Below the pieces are notes generated by a model. The model saw only the letters and a list, made by a program, of their open reading frames with translations. It ran no database searches and was not told the DNA's origin. Of a stretch of 64,000 nt of DNA, positions 54,161-64,000 are shown in pieces. The translations under genes were made by a program, and so were the position numbers. The DNA is taken from NCBI GenBank assembly GCA_022606425.2, contig JAHDVF020000508.1, forward strand, positions 124,001 to 188,000, written 5' to 3'. Position 1 is the first letter of the stretch; every line of letters begins with the position of its first letter. The stretch is from Lepidostoma basale. Taxonomy: Eukaryota > Arthropoda > Insecta > Trichoptera > Lepidostomatidae.

Positions 54161-54737
54161 ACGTATTTGAACGTACGTTATACATTCACTTTGACTGTAC
54201 CATTCTGCGCTATCCCGTATCACGTACGCGCTTGAGAAAAAGTAATGTACCTAAAATGTACAAACTGTTAGGGATACGCGCGTGTGCCAACAACACTTGA
54301 GTACAAGTCTTCGCAAATATGATAGTTTTACAAGGGCAGGCGAAGTGTGCGGTCGAGTCTTTGACATTTCGTAATATAAAAAAATTAAATAAATATGTAT
54401 ATTAAATTTAATTAATAAAAACCTGCTTGTTTTTTGCATGTCTCTCGGAAAATTACATGAAGGTAGGGCGGTTAATTATACGAATTGGTAACAATAAATA
54501 AATAAAATTATACGCTGAGTATGGGTGTCTGTGGCCCGAAATATGTTTGTAAAAAGTGCAAAATAATGTTGTGAAAATGCAATGTTTTAAAAAAATATAT
54601 TCTTATTAAAATCCACAACTCAAAGAGATGGTGAATATATCATAGAAGAAATGAGTTGATATAATTCAAATATGAATTTATACCACTTACTGAACGCGAT
54701 TTTAGAAGATGAGCAACATTATTATGTATTGAAATTT
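54161..54737. other. No recognised feature
   Basis: AT-rich non-coding sequence. Confidence 0.4.
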
Positions 54738-54815
54738 ATAATAATATTGTAATTTTTAAAGCGCTTTTAATGTGTTTTAATCACATTAAGGACGCATTTA
54801 TTTAAATTATTGTAA
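54738..54815 (-). mobile_element. CR1/L2-like tail, worn
   Basis: AAAGCGCTTTTAATGTGTTTTA and ATCACATTAAGGACGC resemble the L2-like 3' UTR in reverse. Confidence 0.45.
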
Positions 54816-55234
54816 TATATACGGCGAATAATGCGTCATGTACATATTTAAAACTGTAAACGTCATGTACAAATTGCAATTGTAGTTTAAGACAATTTTT
54901 ATATTGCCTTACGCTTTACTTGCGAGCCAATGCGTTAATTTACACTAATTATTAAAAGTTTTATGATAAAGTCTACTCATTAAAACTGAGGCACAAATGC
55001 GCTAAGATAAATGGGGCGTTTAAGCCTTAAACCGTAGTGTGAACTAATTAATTATAATTGTAATCTCTAAACAAACGTGAGAGGGGTTATTGAAGGCAAT
55101 AACCCCGATTTTACAGGATGTATAACGGCTAAAGGTACATGATGAAGGAATAAGATGTATTTTATAAATTGAAATATTTCTAAAAAAACAATTATATATT
55201 TTTTTATCGGCATCTCCTAATAGTTCTTTATAAA

Positions 55235-55547
55235 AGGCGGGCCACACTGTGATAAACATCGGTTTCCACCAACGACCCAGACTAGAACAAACATAAAATT
55301 TGTCTTGTATAGGGCTTCTATCTCATTCTACGCCGGGTAAAATAATGCGAGGAAGAGAGATAAACGTACCATGTTTGTTGAATAGTTTGAAAGGATAACC
55401 GTATGCAGAAACATCCGCGGTTTAACTCATGGTTTACTAAAATCGACGTTTTTACTACGTCTAGAACATGGTTTAAGTTTGAGTAATAACATTCAGTATA
55501 CAAATTTTGGTTTCAAACCAGCTTGTTTATCACAGTGTGGCCCGCCT
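55235..55547 (-). mobile_element. T1 TIR element, copy 2
   Basis: Same 313-bp element as 12269-12581, inverted. Two mismatches seen: CCTATACAAG for CATATACAAG, and CTGGGTCG for CTGGCTCG (plus-sense of copy 1). Confidence 0.88.
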
Positions 55548-55639
55548 ATTAGTTATACTCGTAAACGCGTGTATTTTATTGCAAATAATTTTTTTTACCA
55601 TTGGGATAATAACGTGGGGAAAATTGTTTATAATTTTAT

Positions 55640-55830
55640 GTTTGTAAATATATTTTTATTGAATAAATACATTAACACTTTGTATTTTCACAACACTTTA
55701 TTTATATACGTTTCGGTTGTGACAACCTTGATCTACGCACAAATTTTAATAACAACAATCAATGTAATCACATATCAATCGAAAAATAAAATGTTGTGAA
55801 AATACAAAGTGATATTATATTTTTTCAAAT
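55640..55830. repeat. Foldback hairpin repeat
   Basis: CACTTTGTATTTTCACAACA at left and its complement at right. Inner ACGTTTCGGTTGTGACAACC is a hammerhead-like stem II/GAAAC piece with a degraded UGANGA. Confidence 0.6.
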
Positions 55831-55837
55831 TCACTAA

Positions 55838-56365
55838 AACTAACTAACTAACCATCACGCCGTCTCCCCGAAGGGGTAGGCAGAAAGAGTGGACTGCCAC
55901 ACTTTTCTTTTCTGACATATTTCTCTTGCTTCCACAATATTCATACATCGTGTCATGCACGCGCGCCGATTTCTCGGACTCCTCACGTGGCCGACATTCA
56001 ATATTTGATTTATTTGATCGTGTCACGTTTTCCCCGGTCTTCCTCTATTTCTGGTTCCATTTACATCGTTAAGGTATACTTATTTTACCATTTTTTCTTC
56101 ATTCATTCTTTCCATATGTCCAAACCATCTCAATGATCCTTTCATTATTTTGTTCATTACACCATCATTCGCACCGCAGTCACTTCTTATATTTTCATTC
56201 GACACTCTATCATACACAAAGTATCCACACATTCGTGTAAGAGATCTCATTTCTACTGCATTTATTCTACTTTCATCCTTCTTTTGCCAGTTCCATGCTT
56301 CGCTTCCATACATAAGGATCGGTAGAAGAACACCATTTTGCACTGCCATTCTAGCTTTTTTTTAG
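55838..56365 (-). mobile_element. LINE-A 3' end, about 525 bp
   Basis: MAVQNGVLLPILMYGSEAWN, WQKKDESRINAVEMRSL, GSLRWFGHMERMNEEKMVK, then a frameshift. Tail TAACTAACTAACC. A further long copy, starting at the MAVHNGVL boundary shared with 60369-60905. Confidence 0.88.
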
Positions 56366-56544
56366 CATTCACTAAATGTATATTAATTTGTGACAATAAC
56401 TACATTAAATATTACCAACTGTAAATTTTTACAAAAAAAATGTATGCAGTCACATTTTCATGAAATTAGTTGTATAACAACGCCTTGCATGTTTGATTGG
56501 TCATGGGGAAAAAAATATATTCAACCCCGATTGAAATGTTAAAG

Positions 56545-56821
56545 GCCGTGCCACACTGTTTGAAACCAGCTCTCCACAGGGGTGACCTTGGTGGAGAGCT
56601 GTGGAGCCCACGGTTGGTGTAGCGTCCACATACTGTTGTAAACAAGCTCTCCACATGTGGAATGCGTGTTTAAACGGTGGATCCACACGCATACTATGCG
56701 CGTCCGTCCACAAAGTTTGTTGATGGTCAAACGAATTTTGGTTTCAAACAAGTGTCTACACAGTTTTAAACCGCCGGTGGGGACCGATGTGGAGAACTTG
56801 TTTAAAACAGTGTGGCACGGC
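56545..56821 (-). mobile_element. T2 TIR element, copy 2
   Basis: 277 bp, complement of the copy at 52206-52482. Flanked by TTAAAG/CTTTAA sequence, which may extend the inverted repeat or reflect a TTAA target. Confidence 0.85.
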
Positions 56822-57394
56822 TTTAATGGTGCGTACCTATACGCTGTGTAACAGATTAAAGTGAATGTCATGTTATAAATGTATAAAGAAAAGCAGTGAA
56901 TTAGAAGAGGTGGCAAGGATATTTACATGATTCTCATTTGGTATTTAAAATATTATTTGTTTATCAAAACATCACGCAATGTTTACGTTAGGCGGAAGGT
57001 AGTTCAGGACCTGGGGGGGAAGGATATTAATCTGGAGCATTGCGTATTTTTTAATTGATGACTTTGAAGCGGCCTAAGGCGTAATTAAGATGCGATACTT
57101 ATTATGAGATCAATCGGACGCCACATTTAACAAAATATCTTAATAAAGGACCCACGCATGGCTGGTATTTGCCGCGTTATTAAATATAAAAAAATCATCT
57201 AAGAATTCAAATTCAAGTTTAGCATCGAGTAGGCGTCATTTATGTAGTAATTCAAAATTAAATGGTTATTAGTTTCTTATTTTAAAAAGATCTTGGATAA
57301 TAACTTTAATTTTTAGATAAACTTAGGCGTTTAAACTGTGGAATTCCATAACAACGATTTTTTAAATAAATTAATTTACTACATTTTGTTTTTA

Positions 57395-57612
57395 ACTACA
57401 TGTATACAAATACTTGTAGACAAATACTGGATTTTACCTATTACGGGTGTATTAATCATTAAGAATTAATTGTATCTCAATAGAGACGAAGATGTAAATT
57501 ATTTGGAAACAGAATATGGTGGTCGAGGTGTTTACAGGACTTATAACTTGTCATTGGTTGGGTTAAGCGATCACTTTATGTAATACAACATTCCCCATTC
57601 CGCCCTTCTACG
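57395..57612 (+). repeat. R repeat, complete module order
   Basis: TGTATACAAATACTTGTAGAC, TAATTGTATCTCAATAGAGACG, TGGTGGTCGAGGTGTTTACAG, GGTTGGGTTAAGCGATCAC, CATTCCCCATTCCGCCC. Confidence 0.65.
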
Positions 57613-57795
57613 AACAGCACGTCAGACAATTATTTGAAAGTTGTATATATGCTACCATGTTGAGAAACATTTCACATATTTTAGTTCAATCTACACTAGC
57701 GCCATCTATTGAGACTAGAGGTAAGCATTAAGCAAAACATTTTTATTAATGTAATGGGAAAGGCTATCAACCCAATTATCACATATTACTACAAG

Positions 57796-58022
57796 ACGGC
57801 CTTCGTGGCAGAGTGGTTACGAACTCTGACTTCCATGCCGAAGGTCCTGGGTTCGATTCCCGGCGATGGCAGTGTGATTGTCACACTGTCTTTGGTCTTG
57901 TGTAGAATTCACGTGACAATAAAATGGCGATAGATTGGCTACCTATCACATGTCACGAGAATCAATATAATAGCTAAAAAAAATTGTATACAGTAATTGG
58001 GTCCAAACGACCTGTTGTGTAC

Positions 58023-58091
<69 letters not shown>
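57796..58091 (+). mobile_element. SINE1, complete, 67-A tail
   Basis: A box GGCAGAGTGGTTACGA, B box GGGTTCGATTCCC, body GTGTGATTGTCACACTGTC, AATGGCGATAGATTGGC, 3' part AATTGGGTCCAAACGACC, then 67 uninterrupted A (58025-58091). I find no clear target duplication. Confidence 0.92.
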
Positions 58092-58093
<2 letters not shown>

Positions 58094-58162
58094 ACGCCTG
58101 GAGAAAACTCTCCAATTTTTGTATGCTTTTTAATTTTGACCAGTTTTTATACAACATTTTTA

Positions 58163-58300
58163 CAAAATCGTAGAAGGGCGGAATGGGGAATGTGGTATTA
58201 CATAAAGCGATCGCTAAACCCAACTTATTATAGGTCACAAGTCCTTTAACGCCTCGACCACCATATTCTGTTTCCAAATAATTCAGACACAATTAAATTA
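58163..58300 (-). repeat. R repeat, partial, inverted relative to 57395-57612
   Basis: GGCGGAATGGGGAATGTGG, AAGCGATCGCTAAACCC, CATATTCTGTTTCCAAATAA. The young SINE1 sits between the two inverted R copies. Confidence 0.65.
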
Positions 58301-58329
58301 ATTTGCTATTTTTTTTCACATTTTTTATT

Positions 58330-58510
58330 TGACAATGAGTTTATTTATTTATTTTGAATGACAACACACTAAGCTTATTTTTATCTACATGTTTCGGAGG
58401 TGTGTATCCTTCTCCCGACAATGAAGGTGTAAAACCTTCGAAACGTGACGAGAAAATTCAACTAAAAAAGTGGAAAAAAATAGTGTTTCAAATCATAAAA
58501 AAATCGTAGA
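58330..58510. repeat. F3-like repeat with hammerhead-like part
   Basis: TCTACATGTTTCGGAGG, then GACAATGAAGGTGTAAAACC, TTCGAAACGTGACGAGAAA. Stem GAAGGT..ACCTTC is perfect; the UGANGA part has become CAAUGA. Confidence 0.5.
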
Positions 58511-59214
58511 AAAAACTTAGTACAAAATGACGACTACCTAATCTGTTGCAATTATCGCCATGTTAATCAATGATAAAACAATACAGATCACATCTCTCTC
58601 GGCACCAGGGTGCTGGTGTTATATTTATAGTAAAACTACATGTGGAGGCACCTTCCTTGCGTCACTTTACTAATACTTTCTTATAATTGTTGAAGACGCA
58701 CAATTGAGCTGGCTTCACTACAAATATTTAGACTGATCTGTTATCAGGTAATGGACAGTTTGATCATTCGGTTTGACTTCGTTTTTTTTACTAGCGCTAC
58801 TTCCGATTTTAAAATCACTTTTTTATTATCTACGTAATATGTAAGTAGGCTTGCAAGGAGGAGCCCGAATTTCTCTCATCCCCTAAAACAATAACAAGCC
58901 GCTGGAAGTAATTTGACTAATGGAAATATTGCTAGGTGTGCCCGGTAAGGACTAATTCAACGGGATATGCATATTTAATTATTCATTAATGTTTTTGTAC
59001 ATTTTCAACGATTTATGTTTTTTTGCCTCTAGAATGAATTTAATTTAAAAAAATCCAATCTTAGTAAAAGCACAATAATTTGATAAGAAATGAGTCTTTC
59101 CATGATTTTAAAATAAAAATATAAGGTTATTGCAAACGACTATTATGTTGCCCTGACAAAACTTGGGTCCAAGCTGAACTATTGTCGTTTGCATCAATAA
59201 TAATAACCATGCAT
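58511..59214. other. No recognised feature
   Basis: AT-rich, non-coding. Confidence 0.4.
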
Positions 59215-59840
59215 ATTGAAAGGATGGAAAAATGTAAATACCTCGGCAGCATAATAACGCACTCTCTTGACCCAGATGTAGAGATAAATGCAGAATTGAG
59301 GTAGCAAGAGCTACGTTTAATAAAATGAAATCACTCAATGCAATGATGACATAAACTTAAAACTCCGCCAGAGAATGATCAAATGCTATGTGTGGTCTGT
59401 TTTATTGTATGGATGTGAAACGTGGATCTTTAAAGTCAACTCAATGAATAGACTGGAAGCATTGGAAATGCGGCTCCATCGCTGAATGCTCAGACTCAGA
59501 ATTCCCTGGACAGACATGGTTACCAATACCGAAGCCCTGAGGCGAGCTAGAGTTGACAGGGAACTGTTATCAACTATCAAGGTTCGGAAGATTTCACATC
59601 TGGGTCATATACTGCGTGGGGAAAAGTACCACCTTGTCCAACTGATATTGGAGGGGAAAATTGAGAGACGCTGAGGGCCTGGTAGGAGACAAATGTCCTA
59701 GCTGCGAAACGTGAGGGAGTGGACCGGCATCCGAAGTGTGGGGGAGCTTTTCCTAGCAGCGCAGGACAGGGACAGGTTCGCCGAGGTGATCGCCAACGTT
59801 GGGGGGACCCGACAGGGCACTTGAAGAAGAAGAAGATAAT
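59215..59840 (+). mobile_element. LINE-B reverse transcriptase C-terminus, about 620 bp
   Basis: MEKCKYLGSIITHSLDPDVE, KCYVWSVLLYGCETW, FKVNSMNRLEALEMRLHR, LRIPWTDMVTNTEALRRARV, ISHLGHILRGEKYHLVQLI, REWTGIRSVGELFLAAQDRD, RFAEVIANVGGT, (GAA)n tail. The longest LINE fragment in the window. Several frameshifts. Confidence 0.9.
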
Positions 59841-59974
59841 AACCACATCGTCGGTAAATAAATACAAATTGTTTTATTATTTTATATCTATAAGTTTAAA
59901 ATGTCTAACCACAAAGTGAGTGCTTGAATATAAGGTACTTATTTATTTAAAAAAAAACGGTAGAAGTCTGCATT

Positions 59975-60040
59975 GAATTATATAACATAATTTGACTGGT
60001 TTCGGCAAGGTTGTTACGAAACCGGTCACATATAAAAAAA
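59975..60040 (+). repeat. Hammerhead-like hairpin, 3' half
   Basis: ACTGGTTTCGGCAAGG and GTTACGAAACCGGTCACAT. GAAAC-CG-GUC and its complement remain; UGANGA is lost. Confidence 0.4.
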
Positions 60041-60368
60041 AGTTATTATGAAGTAATCAAAGTTTAAAGTTATTAAAAATAATAAGCTGCTGAGGTAAAC
60101 GGGTATAACCCACAAAATTTAAATGTATTTTTTATGACGCGTTAACCATGGAATTTGACGATACGCAAAAATACAAGGCGTAGATCGTAACCCCCATTAG
60201 AGGGTTATATTATAAAGGTTTTGGCGGAATATTTCGTTATAGCCGTTAATGTTCCCTTTTTTGGCATGACATAACATTTCATCATACGGGTTAAAACATT
60301 ATATTATGCTACCGCCCAATTGTAAACTACCCACTATTAACACTGTATTTTGTTATTAAATATACAAA

Positions 60369-60905
60369 TAACTAACTAACTAACTAACTTACCATCACGC
60401 CGTCTCCCCGGAGGGGTAGGCAGAAATAATGAAACGCCACACTGTTCTGTCCTGACATACGTCTCTCGCTTCCTCTACATTCATACATCTTGTCATGCAC
60501 GCACGTCGATTTTTCCGACTCCTCACGTGACCGACATTCAATATTTGGTTGATTTGATCGTGCCACGTTTTCCTCGGTCTTCCTCTATTTCTAGCTCCGT
60601 TCACGCCGTTTACATATACCTTCTTTACCATTCTGTCTTCACTCATTCTTTCCATGTGTCCAAACCATCTTAATGACCCTTTACCTTATTTTGTTCATAA
60701 CACTTTCATTCGCACCACATTCACTTCTTATACTTGCATTTGTCACTCTATCATAAACAGATTTGCCACACATTCGTCTTAGAGATCTTATTTCTACTGC
60801 ATTTATTCTACTTTCATCCTTCTTTTGCCAGTTCCATGCTTCACTTCCATACATAAGGGTCGGCACGAGAACACCATTGTGCACTGCCATCTTAGCTTTT
60901 TTTTT
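60369..60905 (-). mobile_element. LINE-A 3' end, about 535 bp
   Basis: MAVHNGVLVPTLMYGSEAWN, CGKSVYDRVTNASIRSECG, MERMSEDRMVKKVYVNGVNG, RPRKTWHDQINQILNVGH, AYPSGETA, four GTTA repeats. One frameshift. The best-preserved LINE-A copy here and a useful reference. Confidence 0.92.
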
Positions 60906-61559
60906 ATATACAAATAAATAAATAAATCATGGGAATATTTTTCTTTTCACCGCACAATATAATATTGTCACATGTTTGTGCAGTGAATTCAATGTGATAT
61001 AATGTCACCATGAAATTACTCATTCCAATTCCAAACAAAATATGTATAATTGTTGTTTAAAAGCACGTTTTGTTTCAAAATTTATACTTCCGCGAATGCA
61101 AGCAATTTTAAATGGAAAAACATCTGAGCATAATACGATTGCGACTGGAAATGAAATATGTGATGGTAAGCACTTCTATACATCAATTGTATCGCATGTT
61201 ATAACAGGAATTTCTTTATAATTATTTAAAAAAATATCTATGATATAATGGACTAACGAATCGTCCACTAACGTAAATTAAAAATGACAATGTCTGAATA
61301 TAAACAAAAAATAATTTTTAACAATAAAATATTTAAGAACGGTTATTCAAATCAACAGAAGTAATACACGTACAGTAATATGATAAATAAAAGCCGCAAT
61401 CCGAATTACAAAAATTAATCACCGTGACGTAACTCGAACCCGCAACCCCCTCTATATTGGCGCAGTGCTTTTTACGAAAGCTACGAAAATAATATTTATA
61501 AATTTTTAATTTATAAGAGTAAATTCATAAATAAAAATATATACATAAATACCAAAAAA
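60906..61559. other. No recognised feature
   Basis: AT-rich, non-coding. A B-box-like GGGTTCGAGTTACG lies on the minus strand near 61430-61445, with no other tRNA feature. Confidence 0.4.
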
Positions 61560-62005
61560 TATTAACCAAAAAAATGGCCACTAAGAGTAAAATGAGAATC
61601 TATACAGCATGTATAAGACCAATAATAACATATGGCGTCGAAGCAAGGGCAGACACAGCAAAGACTAAACAAGTTTTGAGGACTTCCGAGATGAATACAC
61701 TGAGGACAATAGGATACGAGACGCTGAGAGATCACGTGAGGAACACCAGAATAAGAGAGATATATGAGGTTGAGGATATTATAAGATGGAGCATACAGCG
61801 AAAAAGGGACTGGTACGTGCATGTTCAAAGAATGGACACCACCAGACTCCCCTATATTGCACTACATAATCAACCTCATGGGACTCGTCGTCGTGGAAGA
61901 CCTCCTAAAAGATGGAAGGGCAGCTGGGAGTCTACCTCACAGGAGGAGGAACACTCTGGAGAACAGACCACATAGGTCCACAATAAGGAAGAAGAAGAAG
62001 ACCAT
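61560..62005 (+). mobile_element. LINE-D reverse transcriptase C-terminus, open frame
   Basis: 133 codons open: MRIYTACIRPIITYGVEARAD, MNTLRTIGYETLRDHVRNTR, VEDIIRWSIQRKRDWYVHVQ, RMDTTRLPYIALHNQPHGTR, RRGRPPKRWKGSWESTSQEE. (GAAGAA) tail. The reference LINE-D copy. Confidence 0.9.
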
Positions 62006-62129
62006 AAAATGTACTATTTTTTTTCTGAAATGGCTCTGGAAACTTTCACGCACGCTCGTTAATTTTTCAGACGTGCCCCCTTTATGCAATTTTTAATTTG
62101 GGCATTCCAATATACTACGGCCGTTCGAT

Positions 62130-62282
62130 TTCTCTTTCGTGTCGAAGAAATTGACGTGCGTGCAAGACACGATGAACGAATGCTGAGGAATGAGAAGTAT
62201 GCCAGGAAAGACAAGTGTGGCAGTCTATTCTTATGCCTATCCCTTCGGACGGACGGCTTGATCGTCAGTTAGTTTTTTAGTT
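62130..62282 (+). mobile_element. LINE-A 3' end, worn
   Basis: AAGAAATTGACGTGCGTGCA, GAATGCTGAGGAATGAGAAG, AGTGTGGCAGTCTATTC, CAGTTAGTTTTTTAG. Confidence 0.75.
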
Positions 62283-62897
62283 CACACATATGTGTATGAG
62301 AACTGCTAAATGTTGCTCCTTTCTCATGTGTTTGTTAAATACTAAATATATATAAACATAATATATTAATTCATATTATACGCTTTCGCATTTATGCATA
62401 GCGTTAACATCGGAGATAAGTCAAGTTCTGCATTAACAGTATTATAACAAAAAAAATATACGTTTTATATGGCAGAATACTTGACAGCTATTTCATCAGA
62501 ACAAAACTCTCAAGACTACTCAGTAAATACACGATGATTGATATGTGTATATTATATACATATTATTACACACACATAAACATGTATATAGGTTCTAGAT
62601 ATATTGAGGTCACTCATCTTTCTCAAAGTAATGTGTTTCAACTCTCACTCAAAAGCCATAGCACACTTAAAATAAGTACGTAATACTCGTATTTCTCTTC
62701 GTTGTTGATATTGTTATGGGCACGACGTAAAAAGGTATTATTTTATATGTTCTAATTGTGTTTTGCTTATTATGATAATGGTAGCATTCTTACTCGGCGT
62801 CGCTCAAAACATCCTTGTCAAAACGGGAATGACAGGGGTTGTCAACATTTTAATAAAGTGTATCCTAAACATGAAAATAGAAATAAATATCCACAGA
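62283..62897. other. No recognised feature
   Basis: AT-rich with TATA/ACACAC microsatellite near 62550-62590. Confidence 0.45.
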
Positions 62898-63405
62898 AGC
62901 AAAGATGGCAGTACACAATGGAGTTCTAGTGCCAACCCTCATGTATGGAAGTGAAGCTTGAAGCTGGCAAAAGAAGGATGAAAGCAAGATAAACGCCGTA
63001 GAAATGAGATCACTAAGAAGAATGTGCGGGAAAACGTTGTTTGATAGAATACCGAACGATGAAATAAGAAAGAAATGTAAGGCAGATGATTGCATCATGG
63101 ATAAAATTAAAAAGGATCCCTGTGATGGTTTGGACATTTGGAACGAATGGATGAGAGTAGAATGGTTAAAAAGTTTTACACAAGCAGCGTGAGTGGAAAA
63201 AGAAGCCGAGGATGACCGAGGAAAACATGGCATGACCAATTAATCAATTACTAAAAGGCGGCCACATTCGAAGTCGGAATAATCGACGTGCGGGTATGGT
63301 ACGATGTATGAATGTGGAGGAAGTCCGAGAGGTATGCCAGGACAGAGAATTGTGGCGATCCATCCTCTCTGCCTCTGGGGAAATGGCGTGATGGTTAGTT
63401 GAAAG
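62898..63405 (+). mobile_element. LINE-A 3' end, about 505 bp
   Basis: MAVHNGVLVPTLMYGSEA, AVEMRSLRRMCGKTLFDRIPN, KCKADDCIMDKIKK, SSVSGKRSRG, CQDRELWRSILSA. Subfamily of 18661-18990 and 41485-42012. A stop and three frameshifts. Confidence 0.88.
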
Positions 63406-63424
63406 TTATCCTAAACATTATTTT

Positions 63425-63505
63425 TCGGTTAAAGTATGATAGTCCATTCTTTCTGCCTACCCTTTCGGGGAGACGGCGTGATGGTTAGTTAGTTAGTTGG
63501 TTAGT
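63425..63505 (+). mobile_element. LINE-A/SINE2 3' terminus
   Basis: ATAGTCCATTCTTTCTGCC, TACCCTTTCGGGGAGACGG and five GTTA/GTTG units. Only the shared ~75-bp end is present; the ACCCTTTCGG form suggests SINE2. Confidence 0.75.
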
Positions 63506-64000
63506 TATTTTTCGTCAATCTAGGTTCTTAAACTGATAAGTTAAATGATTTACATTTGCAATATACCACCATTTTTGTATTAAGTTAATTGTAACTCGCT
63601 TATAAATATTAGCATACAACGAAAATTAGCGATAAATTTTGTTTTGAATGAATATATAATAATTATAAACAAATGTATCTACCAACTTAATTTTAATAAC
63701 AAGCCCCAGTGAAGCAGTGTTAAAAAATTATGTTTAAATAATAAGGTAATGAATTTGGTTCCGAATAACCATTTTGGCCAATAAAAGGTGTTTTTATTAA
63801 ACGTGTTTTTAAAAACTTTGTTTCATTTAAAAAATACCAATTGAAAACAATTCTTTTATTCAGAGAAATACACAAAATATTAAGGGAAAAAAATCCAGAA
63901 AAAGTCAAGGATCGGAACCGTCTATTAAAAATAATTGTTGCGATAAATATTATTTACTTGTTTAGTTCGTATGGCACTTGTTGCTCACCCCTGACACAAA
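63506..64000. other. No recognised feature
   Basis: AT-rich sequence to the window end. Confidence 0.45.

Noticed and set aside
57939..58292. 117-codon minus frame with a long Phe run
   Set aside because: The Phe run is the SINE1 poly(A) tail read in reverse; the rest is R-repeat sequence.
61420..61450. Second tRNA-like signal
   Set aside because: Only a short B-box-like match; nothing else supports it.

Overview
This is eukaryotic, AT-rich, repeat-dominated nuclear DNA, most likely from an insect and plausibly a moth or butterfly (inference from Helitron ends of the arthropod type, tRNA-headed SINEs and many 5'-truncated non-LTR retrotransposon tails). No long open reading frame survives. 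The one stretch I can call as a host coding exon with confidence is a 79-bp exon at 44130-44208 on the minus strand. It encodes the third transmembrane segment of a Methuselah-family (Mth/Mthl) G-protein-coupled receptor and has good splice sites on both sides. The window is therefore best read as the inside of very large introns of that receptor gene, filled with mobile-element debris. A second, weaker candidate is a short plus-strand first exon at 6155-6283.

Repeat families (names are mine). LINE-A is a non-LTR retrotransposon whose copies carry only the last 50-540 bp: the C-terminus of the reverse transcriptase ORF and a GTTA-repeat tail. It has about 30 copies on both strands. LINE-B, C, D, E, F, G, H, I, J, K and L are other reverse-transcriptase C-terminal fragments. 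There are also a Jockey-type 3' end and CR1/L2-like 3' ends with (ATT)n tails. SINE1 has a tRNA-like head (A and B boxes) and two alternative tails. SINE2 is a short element whose last ~75 bp match the LINE-A 3' end. DNA transposons include a nonautonomous hAT with an 8-bp target duplication, two pairs of TIR elements in inverted arrangement (T1 and T2), a Tc1-like transposase relic, and a 5.1-kb block with Helitron termini.

The most interesting signal is a set of foldback repeats (F1-F5 and single hairpins). They share one RNA-like architecture: UGANGA plus one base, a variable hairpin, GAAAC, a 2-4 base palindromic loop, then GU(C/U). This is the layout of a hammerhead ribozyme with a minimal stem III, as known from Penelope-like retroelements and retrozymes. 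The best copy (11296-11339, plus strand) has all canonical core bases and a perfect 6-bp stem I. Most other copies carry one or two core substitutions.

Layout: 0-6 kb, mixed LINE fragments, SINE1 and F1; 6-13 kb, candidate exon, a TIR element nested in F1, L2, F2, F4 with the ribozyme-like hairpin, T1; 13-26 kb, LINE-A copies including two with 5' inversion, SINE1, SINE2, F1, F5; 26.9-32.0 kb, Helitron-bounded block with nested hAT and repeated LINE-D/LINE-E chimeras; 32-44 kb, LINE-A, LINE-B with a 601-bp insertion, Tc1 relic; 44.1 kb, receptor exon; 44.4-64 kb, further LINE-A, L2, nested F2 elements, T1/T2 copies and a SINE1 with a 67-A tail. No tRNA, rRNA, CRISPR or bacterial-type feature is present.
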